DNA of 64,000 nucleotides, taken from contig ML986669.1 in the NCBI GenBank assembly GCA_010094045.1, positions 65,107 to 129,106 on the forward strand, given 5' to 3'. Position 1 is the stretch's first letter, and each line of letters starts with the position of its first letter. This DNA is from Lojkania enalia (taxonomy: Eukaryota; Ascomycota; Dothideomycetes; Pleosporales). A model generated the notes under the pieces. The model did not search any database. It saw only the letters and a list, made by a program, of their open reading frames with translations, and had not been told where the DNA came from. Positions 10,966 to 22,641 of this stretch are shown piece by piece. The position numbers and the translations under genes are program-made.

Positions 10966-11851
10966 CTACTCCGTTTCATTTCCTGCAACAGTGATCTCTC
11001 CATTTGCCGCAATGTTAACGCCATTCTCTCCGCCTATGCTCTTGCTCCCATCAGTGCCTTGTGTGATACCCAAGTTTCCACCCGCGTTAAGTGCGTTACC
11101 AGCTTCATCTAGTGTAATACCAAAGCCTTCAGAGAATTGCTCCGCCTGCTCCGTAGCGAGAACAGAGTTACCTCCAGCTTTTTGCTCTTCAGTTGCTTGT
11201 TTGTTTTGTGCTTCTGCGCCTGCTTGAGCCTCCTAGTTTTGCTGGACTTCTGCCTCCTGGGCGACTTGGCTCTCCACGACTGTAGTTGCATTTCCAACGA
11301 TAACGGTAGCATCGTCTTCTATTCCAGCTTCGGCTTCATTTCCCTCCTTTGCTTGGCTCCCGGCGGCTTGTATTTGCTCTTCATCCGCCTGTTGCCCCTT
11401 CTGCTGTTGGTGCCCTTCGTGCTGACCCTGTTGTTCACTGAAGGTAATGCCACCGCCAGGGCCACCGAGAGTCCGTCCACTGATGGTCAAGCCGCCATTT
11501 CTATTGCTGCCCTGTCTCTGCCCCTTGTTCTCCTCCTGCATCAGTGATGCTACCACCGTCAATCTGGGGTCGTCCGATGTCGATTTGCCGCTTAGCGTTG
11601 AATTCGGCACGTGCACGTGCGGAGAGAGAGCCCTATGATTTCTTAGATATATCTTGTAAAAATGGAAAGAAAAGTCCAATAGCGAATACACCTGAGAACC
11701 TTGAGAATCCACAAGGGACAACTCAAAGGTTCGGAGATCGGGGACCCTGACATACCACCCAGCTACTTCTCACTTTGTAATTGTCACATGATGCTGCATT
11801 AGAAAGAGCTAGAAAGGCGATAGCGACTCCGGAAATGATCTTCATTTCCAT
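10966..11851 (-). pseudogene. broken gene for a secreted Gly/Gln/Glu-rich protein
   Basis: Seen: exon 1 (11851-11756) encodes a clear signal peptide, MKIISGVAIAFLALSNAASC, from the second ATG at 11845. A canonical intron (GTATGT..CATAG) leads in phase to exon 2 at 11632, reading GSLSARARAEFNAKRQIDI and SITDAGGEQGAETGQQ up to a TAG near 11493. A shift of frame there opens NGGLTISGRTLGGPGGGITF and a long Gln/Glu/Ala-rich stretch. This is cut by a second TAG at 11233-11235 but continues in the same frame for almost 90 codons through ALNAGGNLGITQGTDGSKSI to a natural-looking stop at 10966. Inference: one gene with at least two lesions, fairly recent because the composition is preserved on both sides. 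I recognise no family. An unusual intron bridging the first lesion was sought and no donor of the right phase was found. Confidence 0.65.
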
Positions 11852-13830
11852 CAAGAAAAGCATTAGTAAACTATAAGTAAACGCTAGCCTGCAGATGAGA
11901 GAAATAATGATCTAACTAGAAGAGAAAGTATCTGAAGCTCCAAGTTTTGCAAATAAGGAAAGGAAGACTCAATCAAGACAGATGGATATTCGCGATGTCT
12001 TCTATGCTACTTTTGAAGGTCAAGCCAGGCTGTCAGAACATAGGAACATATAAACCGTGCATAGGATATCCATAACGGCTTGGCAACTTTAGTCTGATTA
12101 ATAAGAAGATCAAATAGTGAATGCAAATGCGGTTCGTGTTTCGATTACGTGGAATCTCTGGTGTTGCGGAAGGGTCACAGAAAATGTCGCAAAACTTGGC
12201 GTTTGATGGATCAGGTAAGAGATATGATTCCGCAGATAAAATAGGATCAGCTAAATTTAATTTAACTATATATCTATCTAGGAATGTACCTGAGGAAAGA
12301 AAATATTTGAACAAGCAAGTGGCCTTTCCGAAAGCATCTATGGTGTCAATTCGAGTTCTTACCCGATGTTCCCAAAATGTCACGCTGTACTGGATGCTTG
12401 TTGCTCTGATAAATTATCATCTCTCTAAATTTCGTAACAGTCTACCGATATTTTTCTTACATTTAATCAGCCTTCCATGTCCTAACCGGCGAAGTTTTCC
12501 CGCCCCATAGGGCAGCCCCGGAGTTTAATCAACTGTGTGTTACGTGATAAAAATACCATGCGTTTCTAAAAGCCTATGGTGAGAGGTGTTATGAACCAAG
12601 CAATGTGTATGATGAATGTGCTTTAACATTGCGCGTATGGGAGTAGTGGAGGATGGATGATCTCCGAACCGTCCTAGAATCACTGACACACCGTACGGGA
12701 TTGCTTCCTAGAACTCCCCGCTGGCCATGACAATTCTAAGAATTTATTGGGCTTTTGTATTGTAAATTCCGCATTCTATGCCTTTAACCTAATACATCTT
12801 CCTAAACTTCTCTCTACTTGCCTCACACCAATCATCATCCCTACTGCTCCAGCTTCAAATTGATATATCGCAATTGAGGGAACACGCCTCTTACTCTCCT
12901 ATGCTTCAGGAAACTATAGAAGAGTTTAATTATGTTCCTTATCAGACCATTTCCAATCGAGGAACTTCCAGTAACCATCACGAATAGTGAGGGTTTTAAA
13001 CTGCCGGGAAAGACCGATGATAGAGGTAGGGCGAAAGAAGAGTACCCCCTAAGGAGCACCACAAGCAATATTGCAATTATTTCAATTGCTGTGATAATAC
13101 TCCCACTCAGATAGTCGTCTTCGCCGAAGTCCCCAGGGCTCGAATGTCTCCCAGTTGAAAGACTGCAGAAGGCTCCGCGAGTAAAGAGCATTGCAAGGCG
13201 AGTCTATGGTAGGCTAGTGTAGGTTGCGACTCCGATGGAAATTCAGCTAAAAAGAGCTCGAACCAATTCAAGTAGCTTGCCCAATTTAGTCCCATCCACA
13301 ACAACAACAACAACAACCCCTCCCTCCAAAACGGAGCTCTTGCTAATTGAAAACACTCAACTAGAAATAGAAAATTAGTGGCGAGTTATTGATAGTGACG
13401 GCGTCAAGTGGGTGGTTGCATCGCTAGAAGAGCGTGTCAAGTTTGAAAAGAAAGGGCGAGTCACATGACCTTATGCCGAATACAAACATATATTGTTCCT
13501 TAGCAAAGTTCTCGGACCACGAAAGCAAATGTCGCAATGGCTCTCTTTCCGGAGGCAAGGCTAGTATGGCACTCTGGCAATTCTTCCAGTCGCTAAGACT
13601 TATGCATCATGATCAAGGCATTAGCTGCGGCTGGCTGCTCAACATGGGATTTCGCCGAAAGTTGTACAACGATATCAAGTGCTGTGTGGAGAGTACATGG
13701 AATTTATCGTATTATATTGAGGTTGGAGAGTCGGGTAGGGGAGGAAGCAACCCAGGTTTTCGACATACTGGACTGACCTCATGTTCCAAAGCCCTATGGA
13801 TAGTTCTTGCTAGATGTTTTCTAATCTTTT
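11852..13830. other. gene-poor, AT-rich stretch
   Basis: I find no supported gene in this 2 kb. Open frames of 116-129 codons around 12033-12510 and 12841-13191 occur on both strands, lack domains and change composition abruptly. A plus-strand frame at 13434-13946 runs into the LTR-like element and is not a credible gene. There is a short CAACAACAA run at 13297-13316. Confidence 0.4.
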
Positions 13831-13982
13831 ACTATAAAGTACCAGGGCAGATGAGTAGGAGAACTTCTTTGATTCATATCTATGGAGAATCAAGACTATT
13901 TATACTATCTAACCTAGTACCACATGATATCAGGGCTAGTCCTTAATAGGGATTGTGTCATATATACAACCCTACACTTACA
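13831..13982 (-). repeat. solo-LTR-like element, copy A
   Basis: This 152-bp block is repeated, diverged, at 44851-44996. In minus orientation both copies begin TGTAAG, share the word ATATCATGTG, and then carry AGTATAAATAG (a TATA box, at 13896-13906 here) exactly 25 bp further on, followed by a GTTCTCC(A/T)ACTCAT block. A TG start, an internal TATA box and the absence of coding sequence fit a long terminal repeat of a retrotransposon left alone after recombination. The inner end (13831) and target-site duplications are not defined. Confidence 0.5.
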
Positions 13983-14008
13983 ATTATAGCACCATAGATT
14001 AAATAACA

Positions 14009-14146
14009 TGACTTCGGTTACACGTCATGAAGCAGGTGTAAATAGTAGTACTGTAGCTAGGTGAAGGTACTTATTGACTAACATAACGCAATAGTAAGCA
14101 TTGGGCAGATAACCAATACAGCTGAATACAGGGCCTAGAATAAAAA

Positions 14147-14177
<31 letters not shown>

Positions 14178-14330
14178 AAATCCACAGCAGTAGAGTCAGC
14201 CATTGCTTATCATGATAGCAAGCTGTTGTTTTAACGTCCTGAAGCAGGTAAGTTGTAGTAGTGCAGCTAGATGAAAGCACTTGTAGACTGATATATCATA
14301 CTAGTAAGACACTGGCCAGCAACCAATGCA
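14009..14330. mobile_element. candidate miniature LTR retrotransposon (TRIM-like)
   Basis: Two direct repeats of about 110 bp flank a 100-bp core. The left copy is 14009-14120 and the right copy 14224-14330. Each starts with TG and ends with CCAAT(A/G)CA. Matching words include ACGTC(A/C)TGAAGCAGGT and TAGCTAGGTGAAGG versus CAGCTAGATGAAAG, and most differences are C/T or G/A transitions. The core holds a perfect T15/A15 palindrome and no coding sequence. Size, TG..CA ends and lack of genes fit a terminal-repeat retrotransposon in miniature. A simple segmental duplication is the alternative. No primer-binding site was recognised. Confidence 0.45.
14147..14176. repeat. T15-A15 perfect palindrome
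   Basis: Fifteen T are followed directly by fifteen A with no loop, inside the core of the candidate miniature element. It could extrude as a cruciform or mark a fused pair of A-tails. Confidence 0.9.
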
Positions 14331-14679
14331 CCAAATTTGTGGCCTATGAAAACCTTTTCACATCCATAGTAATAGAATCGGGCTCGTTGCATATTTGTAT
14401 AGCAAGGCGTCGGCTTGATTTACCGAAGCTGGCAGAGATATTGAGCGTCTTAAAACTCATTCTGATTTTTGGATGTAGGATAGCAGGTACTTCAGAAATG
14501 GCCATCAGAATCCACAGGGGTAAATTGTATATTCTAAAGAGAAACATTTGTATCCATACATAATGAAGGACGCCTGGGAGGTGCAAGGGTATCTAAGTAT
14601 ATACTACAATTAATTCTATTGACTCACCGTGATGAGGGCGTTGAAGAGGACAGAGGGAATGGTGCAGCGGCTATCCTGT

Positions 14680-16079
14680 CTAAGTATGCCTTCTCAAGGT
14701 GAGGATACGCCCCCAGAGCTCCATCTCCTCTTCCTCGTTTACCTTGAGCAGTGCGAGGCGGTAACACAAGTCGAACTGAAGCCGGGCATGGGCCAATTGG
14801 AGAAGACTGTTCTCGGTGCGGTCGTCTTCGTCAGATTGACACGGATAGCCGTAGTACGAGGCTCCGTAGTCGAGAAGGAGGATGATAGTCCTGCTAAGAT
14901 GCTTCTTGATTGCTATTTCTAGGGGTCGGGCAAGAGCATTGGGGTAGCCGTTAGGGTCCGCACCTGCGGCAAGGAGCTCTCGGACGAGCCCAACGTGGCC
15001 GAATTCAACTGCTCGAGTGAGCGGCGAGGTGTTATAGTATGTTCGATTGAAATCGAACTTTCCGTCTTGGAGAAGAAGCCTGAGGGTAGGAGCGTATCCT
15101 ACTCTGCACGCGTTCTCGAAATGGTTCCAGTTCACTTTCGCTCCGCTCCGGATCTTGAGATTAAGTACCTGCTTGACGATTGCCTCATTACGTGATTCGA
15201 TGGCGCCATTTAGCCAGTGGTTGTAGTGCCATTTCGGCGCCCTTGGCATGCCTTGTGCGTAGCGGTGGAGTAGGTGGCGGACCATATTGAGCTTTTTGTG
15301 CTCAAATGCGCTGCAAATGGCGTTAGAGAACATCTCTCGAATTGCGAGGAGCTCTTCCGTTGCCTTCATTACGCGTGCAGGTATAGCCCCAAGTAGCCAA
15401 TCTACTGCAGTTGGTCCATAACGAAGTGCAACAGTGAGAGGGTATCCGAACGAAACACTCTTCTTCCAAATCTTTCCACCATTTTGGAGACAGTTGTTAA
15501 TGGCAGCTTGGATTCCTACCGATACCGCCCCGGCTAAGTGGTCCGCTAAGGCAACCTCCTCTTGACCGGGTGCGATACCATCGCCTTGGGCTAGAGCCTT
15601 GATCGTTCCGAGAGCGGTATGCTCCCTGAGGACTTCGTGAGACAGCACTTCGGCAAGATTCGTTTTGACATCGTACTGCTCTTGGGGGGTGGCATAGTGC
15701 GTGAAGTTAAGAAGATAGTCTGAAGTTGAGTTAATAGTAGAAGGGATTGATCTGTTCGTATCCAATGGTTTTCGGGTCTTGCACAAGAGAAAGTCAGTGA
15801 GGTTGGCTTCCAGGATATTGTACATTAAAGTTCCTTGAGCTACAACACCATTTTGGATTCCAAAGGCACTCAGCGGTTGCTCAGCACAGATGTCCTGCAT
15901 GATGTAGGTGTGGAAGGTTTCTGATGTCAGCCCTATTAGCTACGTCAATTGAATGGGGACAGCTACTTACTGCAGACAGCGCGCAGCTGCCACGTTCCAT
16001 AGACTCCGGCGATGCTGACGAGCTCATGAACGATGCGCTCAAAGATCTCTGGAGGGAATTTCAGTAAATTGGCTCCCAT
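14680..16079 (-). CDS. F-box-like / ankyrin-repeat protein
   Basis: Exons 16079-15971 and 15920-14680 are joined by GTAAGT..ATCAG in matching phase and give 449 residues. The N-terminus NLLKFPPEIFERIVHELVS, followed by WQLRAVCKTFHTYI, has the layout of a fungal F-box (Leu-Pro-x-Glu-Ile, then Leu-Arg-x-Val-Cys-Lys). F-box proteins hand substrates to SCF ubiquitin ligases. The C-terminal half contains ankyrin-type repeats: NACRVGYAPTLRLLLQDG, SPLTRAVEFGHVGLVRELLA with AGADPN, and PLEIAIKKHLSRTIILLLDY. Known: this pairing is expanded and fast-evolving in Pezizomycotina, and specific substrates are generally unknown. The start at 16079 gives MGANLL; another in-frame ATG lies three codons upstream. 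The neighbouring DNA is repeat-rich. I am sure of the gene, moderately sure of the F-box. Confidence 0.8.
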
Positions 16080-19000
16080 TTTTCTCATTTTAGTTAGGAA
16101 GTTGTACTTGAGAACAGAGCCGGAAACGGAGGCAGTAGAAGTAGAATAAGATGGTGACAACCCTATATATATCTGGCCAAGGGGGGGCATGCAGAACACC
16201 AGCCAAGGAAGTAAATAAATTCGACAGAGCTTCTGTATTACTACAACAGGAAAAACGAGGCCAAGTCCTGGAGGGCACTGCTCGTCCAGTGCCATAACCG
16301 GCTAGTGTGGAGTTCGAGGGCCAGTTGAGTAACATTAGGGGGCACGTTTCCAATGGGTTTAAACCGTATCGGGCAATTTCTGCTGGCGGGGGCTACTCTG
16401 CGGCCGACATTCGAGCCTGCAAGACCGCACTAGTGGCCATAGGTGCGCCCTGCCGTCACGAGCAGGTAGAGGGATTCATCACCGAGATGGCTAAAATGGG
16501 GGTAAGGCGAGCATTTGTGGCCCTCGAAACATGGTCGTGCAATCAGGCATTGCTGAAGTCTTTGTGGAGAGAAGCATTCGAGCCACCGAAACCAATGTGA
16601 CAAGATGCATTAACGTTCAGTGACCTGCTTACGATTATCAGCACCCAGTGACTCGCCACTGTAATCCTAAGGATATGATGGCTTCAACGGGTTTGTTGCT
16701 TAAGCTAGAACGAGCAATGTCTCTGTAGTGCTTGAATTCATCAACCCATGCTACCCTTGCAATCACAAGAAAATTTTGAAGCCGCCCTTTTGCCGTGAGT
16801 GCATAGAGCCCACCAGTGCCCATGCTCTCCCAACAGCAGGTGCAGACATCGAATCCGCTGTCGGCGCCTGGGGTATGAACGTAATATACGCTCCCCAGCT
16901 AGTCGCCCCATCAAGCGCGAATGTTTCTCCCAAAAACTAGATAAACTGATGCCAATCCAGATTATTTGGGGTCGTTGTACATTTCGCATGGGATTCCTGT
17001 GCGAGGTGAAAGGTTGAAAGAGAGTTGGGTTGATCTACGGAGGCTAAACCCTAACCAACCTAGCCACTCAGTCTAGGAATGAAGCAAAGCATGGGAGCCA
17101 GTTAGGGGTAATTTAACTAGACATTTTTGTAAGAACGAGTTGGTCCTGAACTTACCGTTGTAAAGAACGAATTGTTCATGGGTTCTAACTTGTTTCGACT
17201 TTTACTCGTTGTGCTGTAGAATAGATCAAAACAGATAACCAACCAGGTGAACACCGGTCTCTAGCAGTAGCCTAGGCATCTAGGAAACAAAAAAGGTCAG
17301 GTCGCGTAGATCAAGGTTCAGCTACTAAGTCCATCTCTCCAGCTTCATCGGTCATATCAAGGACGGAAGCTCTGTTGAAATATACTCTGCGTGTGTTCTT
17401 CAACAACTCACTAACAGTCGGATATATCAATGAAAAAAAATAGAGGCAAATAACCGCCGCCGTCCTCGTTGGTTGTAATGAGGAGAAGTGAAGGAGCGAG
17501 GGGTGGGCGCGCTTTTACATCTCTACTAGTTCCTCCTACTAGCGCGGCACGTGCCCAGAGCCTACAGCAGCATCTGCCAGCTACGGGCGGCAGAATTCTA
17601 CTCAGCAGCGGGCTGTGAGCTATTTCACACACAAAAAAAGATAAACGTGCATTCGTTATATTTCCTGCCGACGTCGCGACTCAGTGGGAGCAAGATAAGC
17701 GCTACAAGGTGAACGTGAAGACTGTTCGGGAGGTAATTGTGAGCGCAGTAGTATATGGGAGTCGCTATGCCATTACGGTGTTGGGACTTATCGAAGTCAC
17801 ACAGGTGTTTAGGTAATATATCTCATAATTACCATGGCGTGATGTGATGACAATAGAAATTGATTTCTTACCATGAATATAACTTGTCGAACAATGTCTT
17901 ATCGACGAAAATCCCATGACTAAAGTGTTGGTACTTTAATTATGCTTCAAAGTTAGATTCGCAAAGTAAAATAAATGCAGTGTAACCATTTCCAAAGTCG
18001 GTTCCAAGTCAACAACGAGGTAACGTACATGCCACATTCCGGTATACAGCGTCCCAACATTTCAGTCTTTACGAATTGCTAAGCCCTTTCTACTTGTACA
18101 CTGTGGCCACATCTGCAAGAAAGCAAAGGACGGAAAACAAGTTGATTGATACGTATACGGGCATCGTCTTCCAGTGTATAAAGCACCATCAACACTGGAC
18201 GTGCAAAGGATCCCACCCTGTTGCGGGAATAATCCTTTCGTGTGTTTCAAAAGCCCATTATCATAACATTCTCCTTGAACTGAATCAACGGTTTCGGATC
18301 ATATAATACCGTGCTAGCAGCACTAGATGCCTCCTCTACATCACTATACAGGCAAAAACGGTAGTGTTTACATGTCTTTACCACAACTCAAGATCGCATT
18401 CGTAGTTCTTGATGAATTTTCTCTACCTTCCAATGCTTTAAGGCTTTCTCAAGAAGTCAAACGGAGGAAAGTTATGGAGATGATTGCGAGCAAAGTGATG
18501 TTAGTCATATTACAGAGTCAGATAAATGTCGGAACCAGGGAATGATATACCATGAGAGCACAGATTCTCTTCCATCATGACTGCCTTGATGCCCAGGTGA
18601 ATGGTATGAATAGGACTAGCAACAAGTGTGCTCTGTTGAGCTGAGATTTGCCCCTATCGCACCGTCAAAGCGAAGCCGAGGGATATATCTACGATCCCAA
18701 ATCCAGAGCCCAGATCCAGAGAGCCCAGTTTCCACATAGATTAATGGTTTCATCTATGTTAGTTTCTTTTATCCTCAACGTCGATATGTTGCTTGGATAG
18801 TTCGATGACCATGAGCCCGAGAAGAGAGATGTAGAGCGCCCAGATCCCCCGTACGTAGATGTATATTGTATATCGTGTAGAGTAAAATTGTTCTTGATAT
18901 CGAAGAGAATCTAGATAGCAAATTATCCTACCACCAGCTTCTCACATGACTAACCAGCAAACAACCCACCCCACACCTACTAGCCTATATATACCAAGTT

Positions 19001-19216
19001 AGATCTTCACATATAAACATTAATCCTCACATCTACATTCATACATCCATCATATGAAAATCCCGAATTCCTCTCATTCAAATATACTTATACTCATGCA
19101 CAAAAATCTCCGTCACCCATCTCACTCCCCCGCGTAACCCTCGCAAGACAGCGAAAAAAAAAAAAAAGCACGCCACCACAAGACACGCGGAGCTTCTCGC
19201 ATCCCCAAACCCCCCC

Positions 19217-19252
<36 letters not shown>

Positions 19253-19943
19253 AACTGGCAACAAAAGAGAGAAAATCCCCATCCCACTCCCCCACCCATC
19301 GCCGAGATCTCCCTAGAACCAAGGGCTAACAACCCGTTTGATGGGAAGAGTTAAGATCACATTCTCAAGCGCCAGAACGCCACGATCCCATCCACCCACT
19401 ATCTACACATAACATGTTACTTTAAGAAAAATGATAGATAAAAAAACCTTCGTGTATGCTGTACCTTTCCGTTGTTGCTCCCCCAAAAAGGCACTTTTCC
19501 GTCATCCCCATTAATAGCCACCTCATCATGTAGTGTATGATGTAGAAGTCTGTTGTACAGGAAGAAACGGCCTGCGCCGTGGCGCCGACATCCCATGCAT
19601 TATGCGCCCCGTGAAAGTCGAAAGGGTTGTGTTGCTGAGGTATACCAAGGGAATTGAGGAGTGAGAAAGGCGGTATCCATTACAAGGTTATAAGCGTGAT
19701 TTTCATGTCGTGTTCAACATCAAGATCCGTGGTCGCTAGTATCCGATAATACAAGGCCAACAAGATAAAACGACCCGAGATCTTTCGCCGCATGAAGGAA
19801 GTGCTCCAGTGGCCCGACATCCTCACGAGGATCCCTAAAGAGAGCTATCCCAAAGCACGTTGGGAAATCCCTGAGGATCGTCTCCGAGACACGGGTCACT
19901 ATCAAGCATCAGCGCATTCATACAACTCAACTACTTCCGAAGC
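16080..19943. other. 3.9-kb gene-poor stretch
   Basis: This holds the upstream region of the F-box gene and the 3' flank of atfA. At about 16640-17000 the minus strand has overlapping open pieces in three frames (for example ITFIPQAPTADSMSAPAVGR), which may be a gene relic, but I could not assemble a product. The rest is AT-rich with frequent stops. I see no RNA gene or repeat except the A-tract at 19218-19250. Confidence 0.4.
19218..19250 (+). repeat. poly-A tract next to poly-C
   Basis: A run of seven or more C is followed by 33 A, with a smaller A-run at about 19154-19167. The tract is in the 3' flank of atfA and shows no duplicated flanks. Confidence 0.9.
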
Positions 19944-21919
19944 TTAACTGGAGGCTTGTAAGTACTGATTCTGGGTGATATTGAGATTCTCCTCGTCCTC
20001 TGCCTTGAGCATCCTTGGAGCTGGGTATACGAACCGATTCTGCATCTGGGTGCCGGCTTGCATGGGCACGCCCATGTGAACGCCGTTTGGCTGCATCTGG
20101 GCAATGCCATACGGGTTCTGATGGTTGGCGATATCCCCGCCAAGGAAGGAGTTCATGTTCATGCCGCTCAGTCCCTGGGCCTGGGATACCGGACAATCTT
20201 TGTGGGCTAGCAGCAGAGTCTTAAGGTTCACAATCTCCTCGCGAAGTTGCGTCACAGTAGCGGACAGGGCATCGTTTTCCGTACTAAAAAGCTCGACCTT
20301 GGCCTGAAGGTTCGCCAACCACTGCTTCTTACGCTGCCTACACTTGAGCGCGGCAATCCTATTCATGCATTAGTGTTAGTATAGCGCAAATGCAATGCTA
20401 GAACCCACCTATTCCTCTCGAGGAAGTTTTTCCGCTTCTCCTCATCAGTCATCTTCTTGTTGTTCTCGCCGTCCATCTTGGTATCCTCATCAGACTCGTC
20501 CTCCTCATCCTCCATGGCCTGGGCGGCGCCATTGTTTCCTTTGGCTTTCTTGCCGCTCTTGGGAGGCTCGTCGGCTTTCCTCTTATTCCCGCCTTTGCCG
20601 TTCGCTGGACCCTTCTTCGCGGCCCGGGAGCGCGTAGCGGTCCTGGCGTGCTCGCTCCCGCCGCTTTCTGAGAAATCAGCAGTGTCTGCGGACTGGACGC
20701 TGTTGATGGAACCTTTGGTGTTCCGTCGTCCTTTCTCCTGTACGACGGGCTGGACGGGCATGTGGCCAACGTTATTCACTTGCTGCGGCGCTTGGTTTTG
20801 CATCGGGAACGCCTGGCCATTATTGCGATTGCCGTTTTGTGTCGCAAAGGAGAGCAGGTCGTTGGCAGCATTGCTGACGTCATGGTTAGCAAAGGGATCA
20901 TTTTGTCCTCTCTGCTGCTGCATGTTGTCGCGTTGCTCCACCGGTGCCGTTGGCGCTTCAGGCTGTGAAGTCGGTGCGCTCGTGGCAGGGAATTTGGCTT
21001 GTGCCTGCTGGGCAGCACGGAGAGCGGACTGTTGGAATTCAGCAGTGCTCGGTGTGACGCCGCCGCTCTGAAGGTTGAAGAGCGCTTGAGTATTCGGACT
21101 AGGCGCCGGGAACATAGACCCGCCTCCACCAGGCGTCAGACCGGTCCGGAGAGACGACTCGTTCGGTGTAGGAAAGCCGCGGAACGACTCGCTGAAGTAG
21201 TCAGTCTGGTTCGTTGGCCCTGTGAGCATTGCAGGACTCAGCGGCCCAGAGCGCAGGGACTGCCAGCCCGGTGTGATGCCCGGCAGTGGAGAAGGCGATG
21301 TTATGTTCGCCACTGGTGGAAGAATTGTGCGACCTGGAGTCTCTCCTGATGGGTTTCCGAAAGACTGCTCGAAGACGTTGGGCTCCAGCGAGAACGGGTT
21401 ATGGACTGTATTGAAGTAGTCTGGCGTATCTCCGGTGGTCGAGGGGTTCTGCGATGGCCTTGGGGGAGGAGCGAGCGGCGCATTCGTAGTAGCAGGCTTC
21501 GCATCGGCAAGAGGCTTCTCGTCTATAGTGGCTTCTGCTATGGAGATTTAGTACGAGATGGCAAAGTGCCAATGCGATTGACGATAGACTTACGCTGCTC
21601 CTGGGCACTACGCTCAACCTTTGCTGGAGAGTCTGTCGAGAAGAGCATGGTTAGTCAATCGTTCACGACGACGAAGGAAGGATAACCCATGTCGATGCGC
21701 AGTCCGAATCCCTTGCAAAGGTAATTTCCTCCATGTACAGCGCCGCGGATCGCGAAGTAGGTGGCAGGTAGCGAGGAAGAGAATGCAGGCGACGCTAGGG
21801 CGATACACACCTTCTACCTTGGTCACGTTCGCAATTGACTTCTTGCTGTCCTTAGGGGAGGACATTCTCGAGTTAGTCTGGGAAGAGTTGCTGGAAGGTC
21901 GTGTGGCCGTGGCAGCCAT
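19944..21919 (-). CDS. atfA: bZIP stress-response transcription factor AtfA/Atf1
   Basis: Four exons (21919-21811, 21632-21594, 21537-20409, 20358-19944) give 563 residues, and all three junctions restore frame with good splice signals. The basic region NRIAALKCRQRKKQWL carries the N-x-x-A-A-x-x-C-R signature, and a leucine zipper follows (VELFSTENDALSATVTQLRE). The last intron splits the basic region, so the zipper lies on the final exon. The first 350 residues are Pro/Ser/Thr/Gln-rich with SPLPGITPGWQSLRSGPLSP, as in the stress-activation region of Atf1/AtfA. An acidic and Lys-rich block precedes the bZIP. Known: these factors bind TGACGT sites, are phosphorylated by the Hog1/Sty1/SakA kinase, and control osmotic, oxidative and spore stress genes. 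The ATG at 21919 (MAATATRPSS) was chosen over in-frame upstream ATGs in a less protein-like stretch. OPY2, acting upstream in the same pathway, lies 3.4 kb away. Confidence 0.95.
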
Positions 21920-22131
21920 TATGGGCGGTGACGTAGGGTTGCTGGAACGGGAACGTTCAAGGGATCGGCTCGAGTAATTCTGCGGCCAGTCCCTCACCAC
22001 TCTCTCGGCGGCTCTCGAGTTGGGATGTCGGTCGTCGCCAGCACTACGAGCACTGGTACGCGGTCTGTCTGGAGACGATCCTCGAGTTAGCACATGGGAT
22101 CCACTGGGGATGCGACGATGGCCGGCGAGTA

Positions 22132-22158
22132 TGGGCTGCGTGGGCTGCGTGGGCTGCG
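22132..22158 (+). repeat. 3 x 9-bp tandem repeat
   Basis: Three perfect copies of TGGGCTGCG lie about 215 bp upstream of the atfA start, probably in its leader. Confidence 0.9.
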
Positions 22159-22635
22159 TGTGGAGGGCGCGGCGACGGAGGCTGGTTGGGAGTGTGGCGA
22201 GACAGCGCACGACAGCAGCATCAACAAGAACTCAACGACGTACCTCACTGGCAATGGAACGGCAAGCCGCCAAAAGCGGGGTCGCTCGACCAAATCGAGA
22301 GTTGATACTTCGCGCACGGCCAAACAGCGCCGGGGGTGCCGCTGTGCGCAGCGGTCGCGAGGGTGCAGAGGACTCTCGTGTAATGACGCAATGCTCCAAA
22401 AGGCCCCCTGATGACGGCCGCCCTTCCTTTTGAGCGCGACTGCACTGCTGCGATGGATCAAAGAGCGCGCAGGCTACTCGAAGACGCTCAAATGCGCGCT
22501 GGCTCAGTGTGAGGCTCTCGGCTAGGCCCGGTCGGGGAGGGGGGGGGGTTCCTGCGTGCTGGAGGTGGTGATGACAGTCGGGGCGTTCGCGATGATGTCG
22601 ATGGGCGTTGGCGAGGAGGAATTTCTGGGAGAAAA

Positions 22636-22641
22636 ACGTCA
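22636..22641 (-). promoter_or_regulatory. CRE half-site upstream of atfA
   Basis: ACGTCA on the plus strand reads TGACGT on the gene strand, about 720 bp upstream of the chosen atfA start. This is the half-site of ATF/CREB factors, so autoregulation is possible. A six-base match alone is weak. Confidence 0.25.

Noticed and set aside
16640..17010. Open pieces in three minus-strand frames that look faintly protein-like
   Set aside because: They could not be joined with splice sites into a product and match no family I know; mentioned only in the region note.
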